This document shows positions 54,638-62,768 of a stretch of DNA of 64,000 bases, piece by piece (position 1 is the first letter of the stretch; the number at the start of each line of letters is the position of its first letter). The DNA comes from DATFDN01 sp963818885. Lineage in GTDB: Bacteria > Pseudomonadota > Alphaproteobacteria > Acetobacterales > Acetobacteraceae. The translations under genes and the position numbers were made by a program. The notes beneath the pieces were generated by a model. That model was not told the DNA's origin, did not search any database, and was given only the letters and a program-made list of their open reading frames with translations. The stretch spans positions 623,203 through 687,202 of the forward strand of contig CAWFTP010000006.1 in assembly GCA_963818885.1 (NCBI GenBank), given 5' to 3'.

Positions 54638-55411
54638 ATGCTGGTCGATTCGCACTGCCATCTCGACTACTTCGCGGCATCCGAGCTGCCGGACGTGCTC
54701 GCCCGCGCCGAGGCCGCCGAGGTGCATGAGATGGTCACCATCGGCACCACGATGGAGCAGTCGCCCCGCGCCGTCGCGCTCGCCGAGGCGCTCGGGAACG
54801 TCTGGTGCACGGTCGGCGTGCATCCGCATCATGCAGCCGAGGCACCGATCCCGCACCCCGCGACCCTCGCCCGCATGGCCGAGCACGCGAAGGTCATCGG
54901 CATCGGCGAGTCCGGGCTCGACTATTTCTACGATCGGTCCCCTCGGGAGATACAGCAGGAGAACTTCCGGGCCCATATCCGCGCCGCCCGCCTCTCCGGC
55001 CTGCCGCTCGCGATCCACGCCCGCGACGCGGACGAGGACATTGCCAGAATCCTGCAGGAAGAACGCGATAGCGGCGGTGACTTCGACTTCCTCCTGCACT
55101 GCTTCAGCTCCTCGCGCCGGCTCGCCGAGCTCGGGGTGCAGATGGGCGGGTTCGTCAGCTTCTCCGGCATCCTGACCTTCCCGAAATCCAACGAATTGCG
55201 GGAGATCGCGCGCGACCTTCCGGCCGAGCGGCTGCTGGTCGAGACCGACGCGCCCTACCTCGCCCCGGTCCCGGTGCGCGGCAAGCGCAACGAGCCCGCC
55301 AATGTCCGCCACACCGCGATCGTGCTCGCTGGCATCCGTGGGATTCCGCTGGAGGAGCTGGCGGCGCTGACCACCGCCAACTTCCTGCGCCTGTTCCGCA
55401 AGGCCGACTGA
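54638..55411 (+). CDS. tatD: TatD family metal-dependent hydrolase
   Basis: This 257-residue TIM-barrel nuclease has the metal signatures SHCHLDYF (residues 5-12), VGVHPHH, GIGESGLDYFYDRS, AIHARDADED and ETDAPYLAP near 205. TatD proteins are Mg-dependent 3'-5' DNA exonucleases. It starts seven bases after metG and abuts the next hydrolase directly. Confidence 0.95.
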   Translation: MLVDSHCHLDYFAASELPDVLARAEAAEVHEMVTIGTTMEQSPRAVALAEALGNVWCTVGVHPHHAAEAPIPHPATLARMAEHAKVIGIGESGLDYFYDRSPREIQQENFRAHIRAARLSGLPLAIHARDADEDIARILQEERDSGGDFDFLLHCFSSSRRLAELGVQMGGFVSFSGILTFPKSNELREIARDLPAERLLVETDAPYLAPVPVRGKRNEPANVRHTAIVLAGIRGIPLEELAALTTANFLRLFRKAD

Positions 55412-56200
55412 ATGCGGGTGACGATCCTGGGCTGCGGCCCCTCGGTCGGCGTGCCGATGATCGGCGGCGCGGACGGGGCGGGGGAGTGGGGCGTGTGCGA
55501 TCCCGCCGAGCCGCGTAACCGCCGCTCTCGCTCCTCCATCGTGATCGAACGCGCCGGCGCGCGCCTCCTGGTCGACACCGCGCCGGAGCTGCGGACTCAG
55601 CTGCTGTCCTGCGCGATCGGCCGGGTGGACGCCGTGCTCTACACCCACGCCCATGCCGACCACATCACCGGCCTCGACGACGTGCGCTCGCTGAATCGTA
55701 CCGCGCAGCGTCCGCTGGAGGCGTTCGGGACCAGGGCGACGCTCGCCGAGCTCGAGCGGCGCTTCGGCTACGCCTTCCGTCCGTGGGAGCCGCCCGGCTT
55801 CTTCCGCCCGGTGCTTATCCCGCGCGAGATCGCCGCCGGCCAGAGCGTCCGCATGGCCGGGATGGAGGTCGCGCTTTTCGAGCAGGATCATGGGTTTACA
55901 ACGACGTTAGGGCTGCGGGTCGGCGGCTTCGGCTACTCGACCGACGTGGTGCGGATGGACGAGGCGGGGTTCGCCGCGCTCGCCGGGATCGACACCTGGG
56001 TCGTCGGCTGCTTCTGCCGCGCTCCGCACAACACGCACGCGCATGTCGGCCTCGTGCTCGACTGGGTCGCGCGGCTCGGCGTGCGCCGGACCGTACTGAC
56101 CCACATGGGCACCGACCTCGACTGGGCGTGGCTCGCGGCGAACCTGCCGGCGGGCGTCGAGGGCGGATTCGACGGGATGGTGCTGGAGGTGGCTGATTAG
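55412..56200 (+). CDS. PhnP-like metallo-beta-lactamase fold phosphodiesterase
   Basis: This 262-residue protein has the early VTILGCGPSVGVPMIGG element and CDPAEPRNRRSRSS, both typical of PhnP-related proteins. The metal motif is YTHAHADHITGLDD near residue 77, with later Asp in YSTDV and His in VLTHMGTD. Relatives hydrolyse cyclic phosphodiesters, but in metG-tatD operons of alphaproteobacteria the substrate is unknown. It follows tatD without a gap. Confidence 0.92.
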   Translation: MRVTILGCGPSVGVPMIGGADGAGEWGVCDPAEPRNRRSRSSIVIERAGARLLVDTAPELRTQLLSCAIGRVDAVLYTHAHADHITGLDDVRSLNRTAQRPLEAFGTRATLAELERRFGYAFRPWEPPGFFRPVLIPREIAAGQSVRMAGMEVALFEQDHGFTTTLGLRVGGFGYSTDVVRMDEAGFAALAGIDTWVVGCFCRAPHNTHAHVGLVLDWVARLGVRRTVLTHMGTDLDWAWLAANLPAGVEGGFDGMVLEVAD

Positions 56201-56272
56201 GGTCGTGAGATCAATTGCATAGGCACACTTCCTAAGAACACGGCTTGGATAGACGGCGTCGGCGCCCAAACT

Positions 56273-56363
56273 GTACAACAAAGCGTTTTCAGCCCGCTTC
56301 GTAATGTCCGAAACGTACAATAGGCCGGTTTTGCGGGCTCGGCCCCGGGCCCGGGATGTACAA
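56273..56363. repeat. Three GTACAA boxes at 42-43 base spacing in a gene-free gap
   Basis: GTACAA occurs at 56273, 56315 and 56358, each preceded by T or C and followed by a purine-rich stretch and a GTTTT or CCGG block in the first two copies. The gap 56201-56484 otherwise holds no supported gene; an 85-codon minus-strand frame across it lacks a ribosome site. This looks like a degenerate tandem repeat or a regulatory array. Confidence 0.35.
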
Positions 56364-56484
56364 CCGGACCGGCTAACCGGACTCGCGTAGGCGAGCCATA
56401 CGGCTGGCAAAGTGGCGGCGACGGCTCGTCGAGCACCGCCTTGAAGGTCTGCATGAACGTCTGCGCGACGAAGCGCGAAGCCGC

Positions 56485-57300
56485 TCACCCGTTCACCGCC
56501 CCAGCCACCAACCCACGCACGATATAACGCTGCACGCATAGCGCGAGGCCGAGCACCGGCAGCGTGATGAAGGTCGCGGCCGCCATCAGCGTGCCCCACT
56601 GGATCGAGTTGTAGCCGATATAACCCAGCACGGCGACCGGCAGCGTCTTGGTCCGCTCATTGGATAATACCAACGCGAACAGGAAGTTGTTCCAGGACGC
56701 GATGAAGGCGAGCACCGACGTCGCCGCGATCCCCTGAATGCTCAACGGCACCACAATGCGCGCCAGCACGCCCGCGAGCGAGCAGCCGTCGATCATCGCC
56801 GCCTGCTCGACTTCGGCCGGGATCGCCTCGATGAAGCCGACCATCATCCAGACCGTGAGCGGCAGGGTGAAGATCAGGTGGCTCGCGATGAGGCTGGTGT
56901 AGCTGCCGACAAGGTGGAGGTTCAGGAACATCACGAACAGCGGGATCAGGAACGCGATCCCCGGCGCCATGCGCGCCGCCAGCAGCACGATGCCGATCGC
57001 GGTGCGCCGGTATCGCGCCAGCGCGTAGGCGGCGGGAATGCCGAACGCCAGCCCGATCAGGGTGGCGCCGGCGGCAACGACCGTGCTGTTGAACACGTAA
57101 CGCGGGAACGCGTTGTCGGCGAACACCTCGTGATAGTTCGCAAGCGTCGGACGGAACGCGAACACCGGCGGATAGGCGAGGAAATCGACGGTGTTCTTGA
57201 ACGAGCCGAGCACCATCCAGGCAAGCGGGGCGAGGAACGCCCCGACCACGACCCAGCCAACGATTGTCAGCGCGGCAACGTGCAGGGGATGGCGTCTCAT
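56485..57300 (-). CDS. Sugar-type ABC transporter permease, MalG family (second importer)
   Basis: This 271-residue permease shows six helices and the ATPase-contact loop EAIPAEVEQAAMIDGCSLAGVL. Its layout is close to the MalG-like protein at 39.5 kb (PPVFAFRPTLANYHEVFADNAF here; PPVFVPHPPTLANF there). The ATG at 57300 overlaps the MalF stop. It is the last gene of the importer, and no ATPase follows. Confidence 0.92.
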   Translation of the reverse strand: MRRHPLHVAALTIVGWVVVGAFLAPLAWMVLGSFKNTVDFLAYPPVFAFRPTLANYHEVFADNAFPRYVFNSTVVAAGATLIGLAFGIPAAYALARYRRTAIGIVLLAARMAPGIAFLIPLFVMFLNLHLVGSYTSLIASHLIFTLPLTVWMMVGFIEAIPAEVEQAAMIDGCSLAGVLARIVVPLSIQGIAATSVLAFIASWNNFLFALVLSNERTKTLPVAVLGYIGYNSIQWGTLMAAATFITLPVLGLALCVQRYIVRGLVAGAVNG

Positions 57301-58214
57301 GCCACCACCACGCGGCGCAGTCGGATCAGCCCCAAGGTGCACACCAGCACCAGGGCGAACAGCACCAACGCGACGACGGAGCCGTAGCCGATCTTATCGT
57401 ACGACAGCGCGACCAGATAGTTGTACAGGTTCATCGTCTCCGACGAGTGGCCCGGGCCGCCGCCGGTCATGACATAGATGATGTCGATTACCTTCAGAAG
57501 GTCCATCACCCGAAGCATCGCCGCGACCAGCAGGGTCGGCGCCAGCAGCGGGAAGGTGATGAACCGAAATCGCTGCCATGCGGAGGCGCCATCGACGCGG
57601 GCGGCCTCGAATGGTTCGGGCGGCAACGCAGCCAGGCCGGCGGTGCAGATCAGCGCCACCATGGGCGTCCACATCCACCCGTCGACGATCACCAGGGTCG
57701 GGACCACCCAGGCCGGGTCGGCGAGCCAAAGCGGCGGGTGGCCAACACCGATCAGCGCGAACAGGAAGCGCACGATGCCGAGCGAGGGGTCGAGCATCAC
57801 CACCCAGACCAGCCCCATCGCGGCCGGTGTCGCCACCATCGGCAGGATGAGCAGCGCACGCAGCAGATCGCGGCCGGGAAACCGCTGATCGAGCAGCAGC
57901 GCGATGCCAAGCCCGGCGGGGATGTTGGTGATCACCCCGAGGGCGGTGAAATAGAGCGTGCGCCAGAGCGAGCCGGTGAAGCGCGGATCGTCGATCAACG
58001 CCTCGAAGTTGCGCGCGCCAACGAAGGCCGGCGGCGCGAAGCCCACCAGCGACCAGCGGTGCAGGCTCATGTAGATCAGGTAGAGGAGCGGGAATCCCAT
58101 CACCAGCGCCATCGCGAGCAGCGCCGGCGCGGTCAGCAATTCCGGCGCGAAGGAGCGGCGACCGCGGTGGGCGAGGACGCGCGGCAGCGCGACCGACGCC
58201 GCTCCGTCAGCCAT
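57297..58214 (-). CDS. Sugar-type ABC transporter permease, MalF family (second importer)
   Basis: This 305-residue permease has six helices, VGFAPPAFVGARNFEALI in the first periplasmic loop, and ALPPEPFEAARVDGASAWQRF as contact loop. MTGGGPGHSSETMN matches the equivalent region of the first importer. The start overlaps the end of the binding-protein gene by eight bases, and its stop overlaps the MalG start (ATGA). Confidence 0.92.
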   Translation of the reverse strand: MADGAASVALPRVLAHRGRRSFAPELLTAPALLAMALVMGFPLLYLIYMSLHRWSLVGFAPPAFVGARNFEALIDDPRFTGSLWRTLYFTALGVITNIPAGLGIALLLDQRFPGRDLLRALLILPMVATPAAMGLVWVVMLDPSLGIVRFLFALIGVGHPPLWLADPAWVVPTLVIVDGWMWTPMVALICTAGLAALPPEPFEAARVDGASAWQRFRFITFPLLAPTLLVAAMLRVMDLLKVIDIIYVMTGGGPGHSSETMNLYNYLVALSYDKIGYGSVVALVLFALVLVCTLGLIRLRRVVVA

Positions 58215-59499
58215 TCAGGACCTGCACCACCTGCTTCTGCATGGCATTCGCCGCCCGCGTGGCATCGCCGCCTTGCAGCACCGCATTGATCGCCTCGCCG
58301 ATCGCGGCGCGCACCTCGGGAACCGGGACCACCAGCGGATTGGCGCCGTTCGGCACCGCGTTCGGGATCTCCTGCTTCGTCGTCGCGATCATGTCGGGCG
58401 GCACCGAGGCGGTGTACACGTCGCTGTCGAACACCGAGCGCCGCGACGGCGGCAGGTGCGTCGCCCGCGTCGCGTCAGCGGTGGCGCTTTTCGACGTCAG
58501 GTACTGGATCGCGAGCCAAGCCGCGTCCTGCTTCTTCGAGGACGCCGCGATCGCCGGGCCCCAGGAGATGACGGTGCTGTGGCTGCCGGCGGGTCCGGCG
58601 GGAAGTGGCGCGACGCCCACCTCATCGACGATGCGCGATTGCTTCGGGTCCTTGAAGTAGGCGAGGAAGTTGGTGGCGTCGATGAACATCGCCGCGTGCG
58701 CCTGCTGAAACAGCGGATAGGTCGTCTTCCACTGCATTCCCAGTATGTTCGGCGGCCCGGCGGCGCGCAGCAGGTCGCCGTAATACTTCAGCGCGTCAAC
58801 CGCCGCCAGGGAGGCCAGCTCTGGCTTGCCTTTGTCGTCTAGCCAACGCCCGCCGAAGGCAAACAGGAACGGCGCGAACGTATAGACAGCCTGCACGCCA
58901 TCACCCCGTGTCACGATTCCGGAGAGATCGCCGCCCGGATTGTTCAGCGCCTTCGCCGCCGCCATCAGCGCGTCGAGCGTGCCCGGCGCCCGGAGCTGCT
59001 TCGCCGCCAGCATTGCCTTGTTGTAGAATAGCGCCTGCACCTCGATGCTGATCGGGATGCCGATTTGCGCGCCGCCGATCTGCTGGATCTTGAGGATATT
59101 CGGAAAGAAGTCGGCGAAGTCCCAGTCGGGTGCCGTTCGATCGGAATGAATGAATTCGTCGAGCGGCGTGTACCAGCCGGCCCGGGAGAAAGCCGCTGCG
59201 TCCCAGGACGGGAGGGTGAAGAACCCGTCCACCGAACCGGGATCGGCTCGCAACGTCAGCGGCAACTTCTGGCGCAACTGATCCTCGTAGAGAATTTCCC
59301 AGCCGAGCTTGATGCCGGTGTCGCGCTCCAGCCGGGGAAGCTGGGTTTGCGCCCACTGGGTCCACGGGTGGACGGAGACCATGAAGCGCAACGACGTGCC
59401 GTTGAATTGCCGCCAGTCGAAATCGGCGGCCCGCACAGGGGGGGCGAGTGCGGCCGCGCCGATCAGGCCGAGGATGCCTCGCCTGCGAATGCTGCCCAT
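58207..59499 (-). CDS. Sugar-type ABC transporter substrate-binding protein (second importer)
   Basis: This 430-residue family 1 binding protein has a Tat-like leader (SIRRRGILGLIGAAALAPPVR, cleaved near residue 25) followed by FDWRQFNGTSLRF. The beginning parallels FDWKQFKGQHIEV in the 41-42 kb importer, so the two are paralogues. Lobe features include LERDTGIKLGWEILYEDQL and SIEVQALFYNKAML. It is the first gene of the operon and is divergent from hisC across about 100 bases. The ligand is unknown. Confidence 0.92.
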   Translation of the reverse strand: MGSIRRRGILGLIGAAALAPPVRAADFDWRQFNGTSLRFMVSVHPWTQWAQTQLPRLERDTGIKLGWEILYEDQLRQKLPLTLRADPGSVDGFFTLPSWDAAAFSRAGWYTPLDEFIHSDRTAPDWDFADFFPNILKIQQIGGAQIGIPISIEVQALFYNKAMLAAKQLRAPGTLDALMAAAKALNNPGGDLSGIVTRGDGVQAVYTFAPFLFAFGGRWLDDKGKPELASLAAVDALKYYGDLLRAAGPPNILGMQWKTTYPLFQQAHAAMFIDATNFLAYFKDPKQSRIVDEVGVAPLPAGPAGSHSTVISWGPAIAASSKKQDAAWLAIQYLTSKSATADATRATHLPPSRRSVFDSDVYTASVPPDMIATTKQEIPNAVPNGANPLVVPVPEVRAAIGEAINAVLQGGDATRAANAMQKQVVQVLNG

Positions 59500-59600
59500 C
59501 TCGATGTTCCTTGCTAGTCTTGACCATGACATTGGCGAACCGACACAGAGCGAGTCAACAAGGTCATCATGCAGCCCCAAATAAGCGCCGAGCACATCGG

Positions 59601-60743
59601 ATGAGCCGGTTCTGGAGCCAACTGGTTCACGACCTGCACCCCTATGTGCCAGGCGAGCAGCCTCGTGCACCGAACCTGGTCAAGCTCAACACGAACGAGA
59701 GCGCTTTCGGACCGTCTCCGCGCGTTCTGGACGCGATCCGGGCCGAAGCCGCCGAGACGCTACGCCTCTATCCGGACCCCGAAGCGACTGACTTGCGGCG
59801 TGCCCTGGCCAGCTATCACGGCGTCCGGCCCGAGCAGGTCTTTGTCGGCAACGGCTCGGATGAGGTACTGGCGCATACGTTCGTCGCTCTGCTGAAGCAG
59901 AACGCGCCGCTTCTGTTCCCCGACATCACATACGGCTTTTATCCCACGTACTGCCGGCTGTTCGGCATTCAAGCGGCGCCGGTACCACTCGACGCATCTT
60001 TGAACATCCGCATCGCGGACTATTCGCGCCCTGGCGGGGCTATCATCATTCCAAATCCGAATGCGCCTACCGGCATTGCGCTAAGTCGGGCCGAAATCGC
60101 GGCGCTGTTGGATGCGCATTCCGAGAAACCGGTCGTGGTCGACGAGGCCTATGTCGATTTCGGCGCGGAGACAGCGATCCCCTTGATCTCCTCTTACCCT
60201 AACCTCCTCGTGGTCCAAACCATGTCGAAGTCGCGAGCATTGGCCGGCCTGCGTGTCGGCTACGCGATCGGGGATGCCGGGCTGATTGAAGCGCTGATCC
60301 GAGTCAAGGACAGCTTCAATTCCTATCCACTTGATCGCCTGGCGCAGGCTGGTGCGATCGCCGCACTGGACGACGAGGAGCACTTCCAACGTCATCGCAG
60401 AATGGTCATTGAGGAGCGGGACCGGATGTCCAGGGAGCTGTCGCGGCTCGGCTTCGAAGTGCTGCCATCGGCGGCAAACTTTGTCTTTGCACGCCATCCG
60501 GCCCGTGGCGGCGCCAAGTTGGCTTCGGCGCTCCGCGAACAGGGAGTGCTGGTTCGGCATTTCGACAAGCCGCGGATCGCCGACTATCTCCGGATTAGCG
60601 TTGGCTCGCGCAGCGACACGAACCGCCTAATCGCCGCCCTGATCCTCGATCTGGAACCGCCTACGCCGCCGCCCGCGGCCGGCGTTCCGGCAGGCGCTGG
60701 AAGATCGCCATCCGCAGGCTCCGCGCGATCCGGTTGGCCTTGA
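59601..60743 (+). CDS. hisC: Histidinol-phosphate aminotransferase
   Basis: This PLP fold type I enzyme catalyses the transamination of imidazole-acetol phosphate in histidine synthesis; relatives act on aromatic amino acids. LVKLNTNESAFGPSPRVLDA, LRLYPDPEATDLRRALA, VGNGSDEVL, NPNAPTG, VVVDEAYVDF and the PLP Lys in TMSKSRALAGLRVGYA are all present. The ATG at 59601 starts MSRFWSQLVHDLHPYVPG. The last 30 residues (rich in Pro and Ala) exceed the usual end and overlap the convergent globin gene by 83 bases. Codon use is less GC-rich than in its neighbours. Confidence 0.92.
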   Translation: MSRFWSQLVHDLHPYVPGEQPRAPNLVKLNTNESAFGPSPRVLDAIRAEAAETLRLYPDPEATDLRRALASYHGVRPEQVFVGNGSDEVLAHTFVALLKQNAPLLFPDITYGFYPTYCRLFGIQAAPVPLDASLNIRIADYSRPGGAIIIPNPNAPTGIALSRAEIAALLDAHSEKPVVVDEAYVDFGAETAIPLISSYPNLLVVQTMSKSRALAGLRVGYAIGDAGLIEALIRVKDSFNSYPLDRLAQAGAIAALDDEEHFQRHRRMVIEERDRMSRELSRLGFEVLPSAANFVFARHPARGGAKLASALREQGVLVRHFDKPRIADYLRISVGSRSDTNRLIAALILDLEPPTPPPAAGVPAGAGRSPSAGSARSGWP

Positions 60744-61062
60744 CGGCGAACTCGTCCGCGATCGGGGGCACGAACAGCTCGGACGCCGTCGCCTCGAACA
60801 AGGCAAGCCAGCGGGCGAACATCGCCTCTTCGATTGCGCCGACTGCGCGGTGCTTGCCGACCGGATCGCCGCTGTAGCAGCCCGACGTGAGCATCACCGA
60901 GGACCAGAACCGGCACATGGTCGCGAGATGCGCCGGCCAGCGATCCTCCGCGATCGCGCCGTCGAACACCGGGCCGAGCACGTCGTCGCGCCTGACCTTG
61001 CGGTAGAAGGCGTGCACCAGTTCGGCGATCGAGTCCTCGGTGAGATCGGCGGTCGGGGCCAT
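60661..61062 (-). CDS. Group III truncated haemoglobin
   Basis: This 133-residue 2-on-2 globin has Tyr B10 in HAFYRKVRRDDVLGPVF and FWSSVMLTSGCYSGDPVGKH, whose His aligns with proximal His F8 of Campylobacter Ctb. The ARWLALF segment of helix G follows. Group III proteins bind O2 and NO in the cytosol. AAGGA precedes the ATG at 61062. The gene stands alone and its end overlaps hisC tail to tail. Confidence 0.92.
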   Translation of the reverse strand: MAPTADLTEDSIAELVHAFYRKVRRDDVLGPVFDGAIAEDRWPAHLATMCRFWSSVMLTSGCYSGDPVGKHRAVGAIEEAMFARWLALFEATASELFVPPIADEFAVKANRIARSLRMAIFQRLPERRPRAAA

Positions 61063-61344
61063 TGCGTCGTCCTTAAGATGGACGCGGTATACTCCTTATC
61101 AGCCCCGCCGGCAAGCTGGGCCGGTTCTTTCCATAATATTCCTTCTAGGGCAACTTGAGCCGCGAACGTGGGCTTCCGGGACGCCCATGGGTGCTCGGGG
61201 TCCGCCTTCAGCCCCGCCGGAGCCGCCCGGCGGCCAGGAGCCCGACCAGCCCGATGCCATAACATGGACTGATGCCAGCGACCTCACTCCGCATGAGGCG
61301 CTCCCAGTGACTATGCCGACGGACCGCTCAAGGAGCTATGAGCT
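61063..61344. other. Gene-free gap upstream of the truncated haemoglobin
   Basis: About 280 bases hold no gene that I can support. The sequence contains the globin promoter on the minus strand. A Pro/Ala-rich plus-strand frame is present but lacks a ribosome site and any recognisable similarity. Confidence 0.4.
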
Positions 61345-61533
61345 CTAGCGGCGTAGTTGGCGGGCAAGCGTCTCGTCTGTCAGGCACCATTGCTCCGCGA
61401 CAAGGTTATCCTGTACGCGATAGATGGATATCTCATCCACCCGGATGTGCGTGCCCGTGGGCTCCACATCAGCGCCGTGCCTTTGTAGACATTCGCCGGC
61501 GAGCCAAGGGCGAGCATCTCCGCTTTCGGGGAC
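61345..61533 (-). pseudogene. SnoaL-like polyketide cyclase relic
   Basis: On the minus strand, the frame ending at TAG 61345-61347 reads RHGADVEPTGTHIRVDEISI then YRVQDNLVAEQWCLTDETLA. This matches the last strands of SnoaL-like (NTF2 fold) proteins, where GxxPTGRxVxxxGIxIYRIxDGKIxExW is typical. No start codon or N-terminal half is found; the frame opens directly after the MFS stop codon. It is a 3' fragment of a gene lost to deletion. Confidence 0.5.
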
Positions 61534-62696
61534 CTAGCCCCGCTGGCGCCTCCCATCGATCTCGTGGCCTCGGAACAGCAGCGGGTACAGGCCCACATAC
61601 CCCGCCTGCAGCACGGCGGCGACCAGGAACGGGCCGGTGAACAGGCCGGCACCGAACAGCACCCCCGCGACGAGCGGCCCCAGCGAGCGCGGTACCTGCG
61701 TCGATACGCTGTTGACCGCGGCGGCCAACCCGCGGCGGCCCGGGGCGATCGCGCCCAGGATCAGCGCCTGGCGCTGGCCGGCGCTGCCGCGATTGGCGAT
61801 CGTGCGCAGCCCATAGGCCAGCACCGCCAGCGGGTAGGTCGGCATGAACGGCAGCGCGACCAGCAGCGCGAGACCCAGGCCGCGCATCGCCACGACCGTG
61901 CGGATGGCGCCGAACCGCGTACCGAGCCGCCCGGCGAGCAGCGCCGAGGCGCCGGACAGGAGCAGGATCACGCCGATCGCCGAGCCGATCGCCTTCGGCC
62001 CGACGCCATAGCGGGTCGCGAACCACCAGGTGATCAGCGGGCCGACCAGCCCAATGCCCAGCCCGTTCAGCGCGTTCAGCCCGGCGAGCCCGGCGAGCAG
62101 GCGGTTCTCTCCTCTCCGGTCGAGCGGCGCGCTCGTCTCGTCCCGTCGCTCGGTGCGCGGGTGGACGCGGTCCTCCGCGCCGAGCAACAGGCAGAAGGAG
62201 ATCGCGGCACCGATCGCCACGATGGCGAAGAGCGGACGGAACGCCAGCGGCCCGGGCAGCGCGCCCTGCCACAATCCCGGCAGCGCTCCGAGGAACGCTC
62301 CCGCCGCGTTGCCGAAGAACCCGCAGGCCGTGTTCGCCGAGAAGGTGCGCCCCAGACGCCGATGCGGGATCGAGCCGGCGAGCCAGGCCTGCTCGACGGC
62401 GCCGAAAAGGCTGGCGCCCCCGCCGCCGCGCGCCCATACCCCCCAACCGCGGCGACGCAGGCGAGCACCCAACGCCGCGACGTGGCGAGCGCCAGCAGCG
62501 CGGCAAGAACAGACAATAGCTGATAGGCGAGCAGGAACGGCTTGCGTCCCCAGCGGTCGCTGACCGGCCCGGCGAGCGCGGTCGCGAGCGAAGCGAATAG
62601 CAGCCCCGCCCCGATCACGCCGCCGATGAATGCGGGCCGCCAGCCGAGCGCGCGGGCATAGAGCGCGAAGTCGACCGTCATCGCGCCCTGCCCCAC
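61534..62696 (-). CDS. Major facilitator superfamily transporter
   Basis: The joined frames give about 385 residues or more with up to twelve membrane helices. The conserved MFS loop between helices 2 and 3 is GPVSDRWGRKPFLLAY, and NALNGLGIGLVGPLITWWFA lies in the second half. The N-terminal LLAARAIQGVGQGAMTVDFA begins upstream of the GTG at 62696 but has no standard start in frame before the neighbour's stop. C runs at 62433-62435 and 62439-62444 carry extra bases that split the frame. The substrate is unknown. It follows the acyl-CoA dehydrogenase closely. Confidence 0.78.
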
Positions 62697-62768
62697 GCCC
62701 TGGATCGCGCGGGCGGCGAGCAGGCGCCGCGCGGTGGGCGGGAGCGGGGCGAGCGCTATGGCGGCGCC

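Noticed and set aside
56197..56454. 85-codon minus-strand frame in the gap after the PhnP-like gene
   Set aside because: There is no ribosome site and no recognisable family, and the frame spans the spaced GTACAA boxes. It is treated as non-coding.
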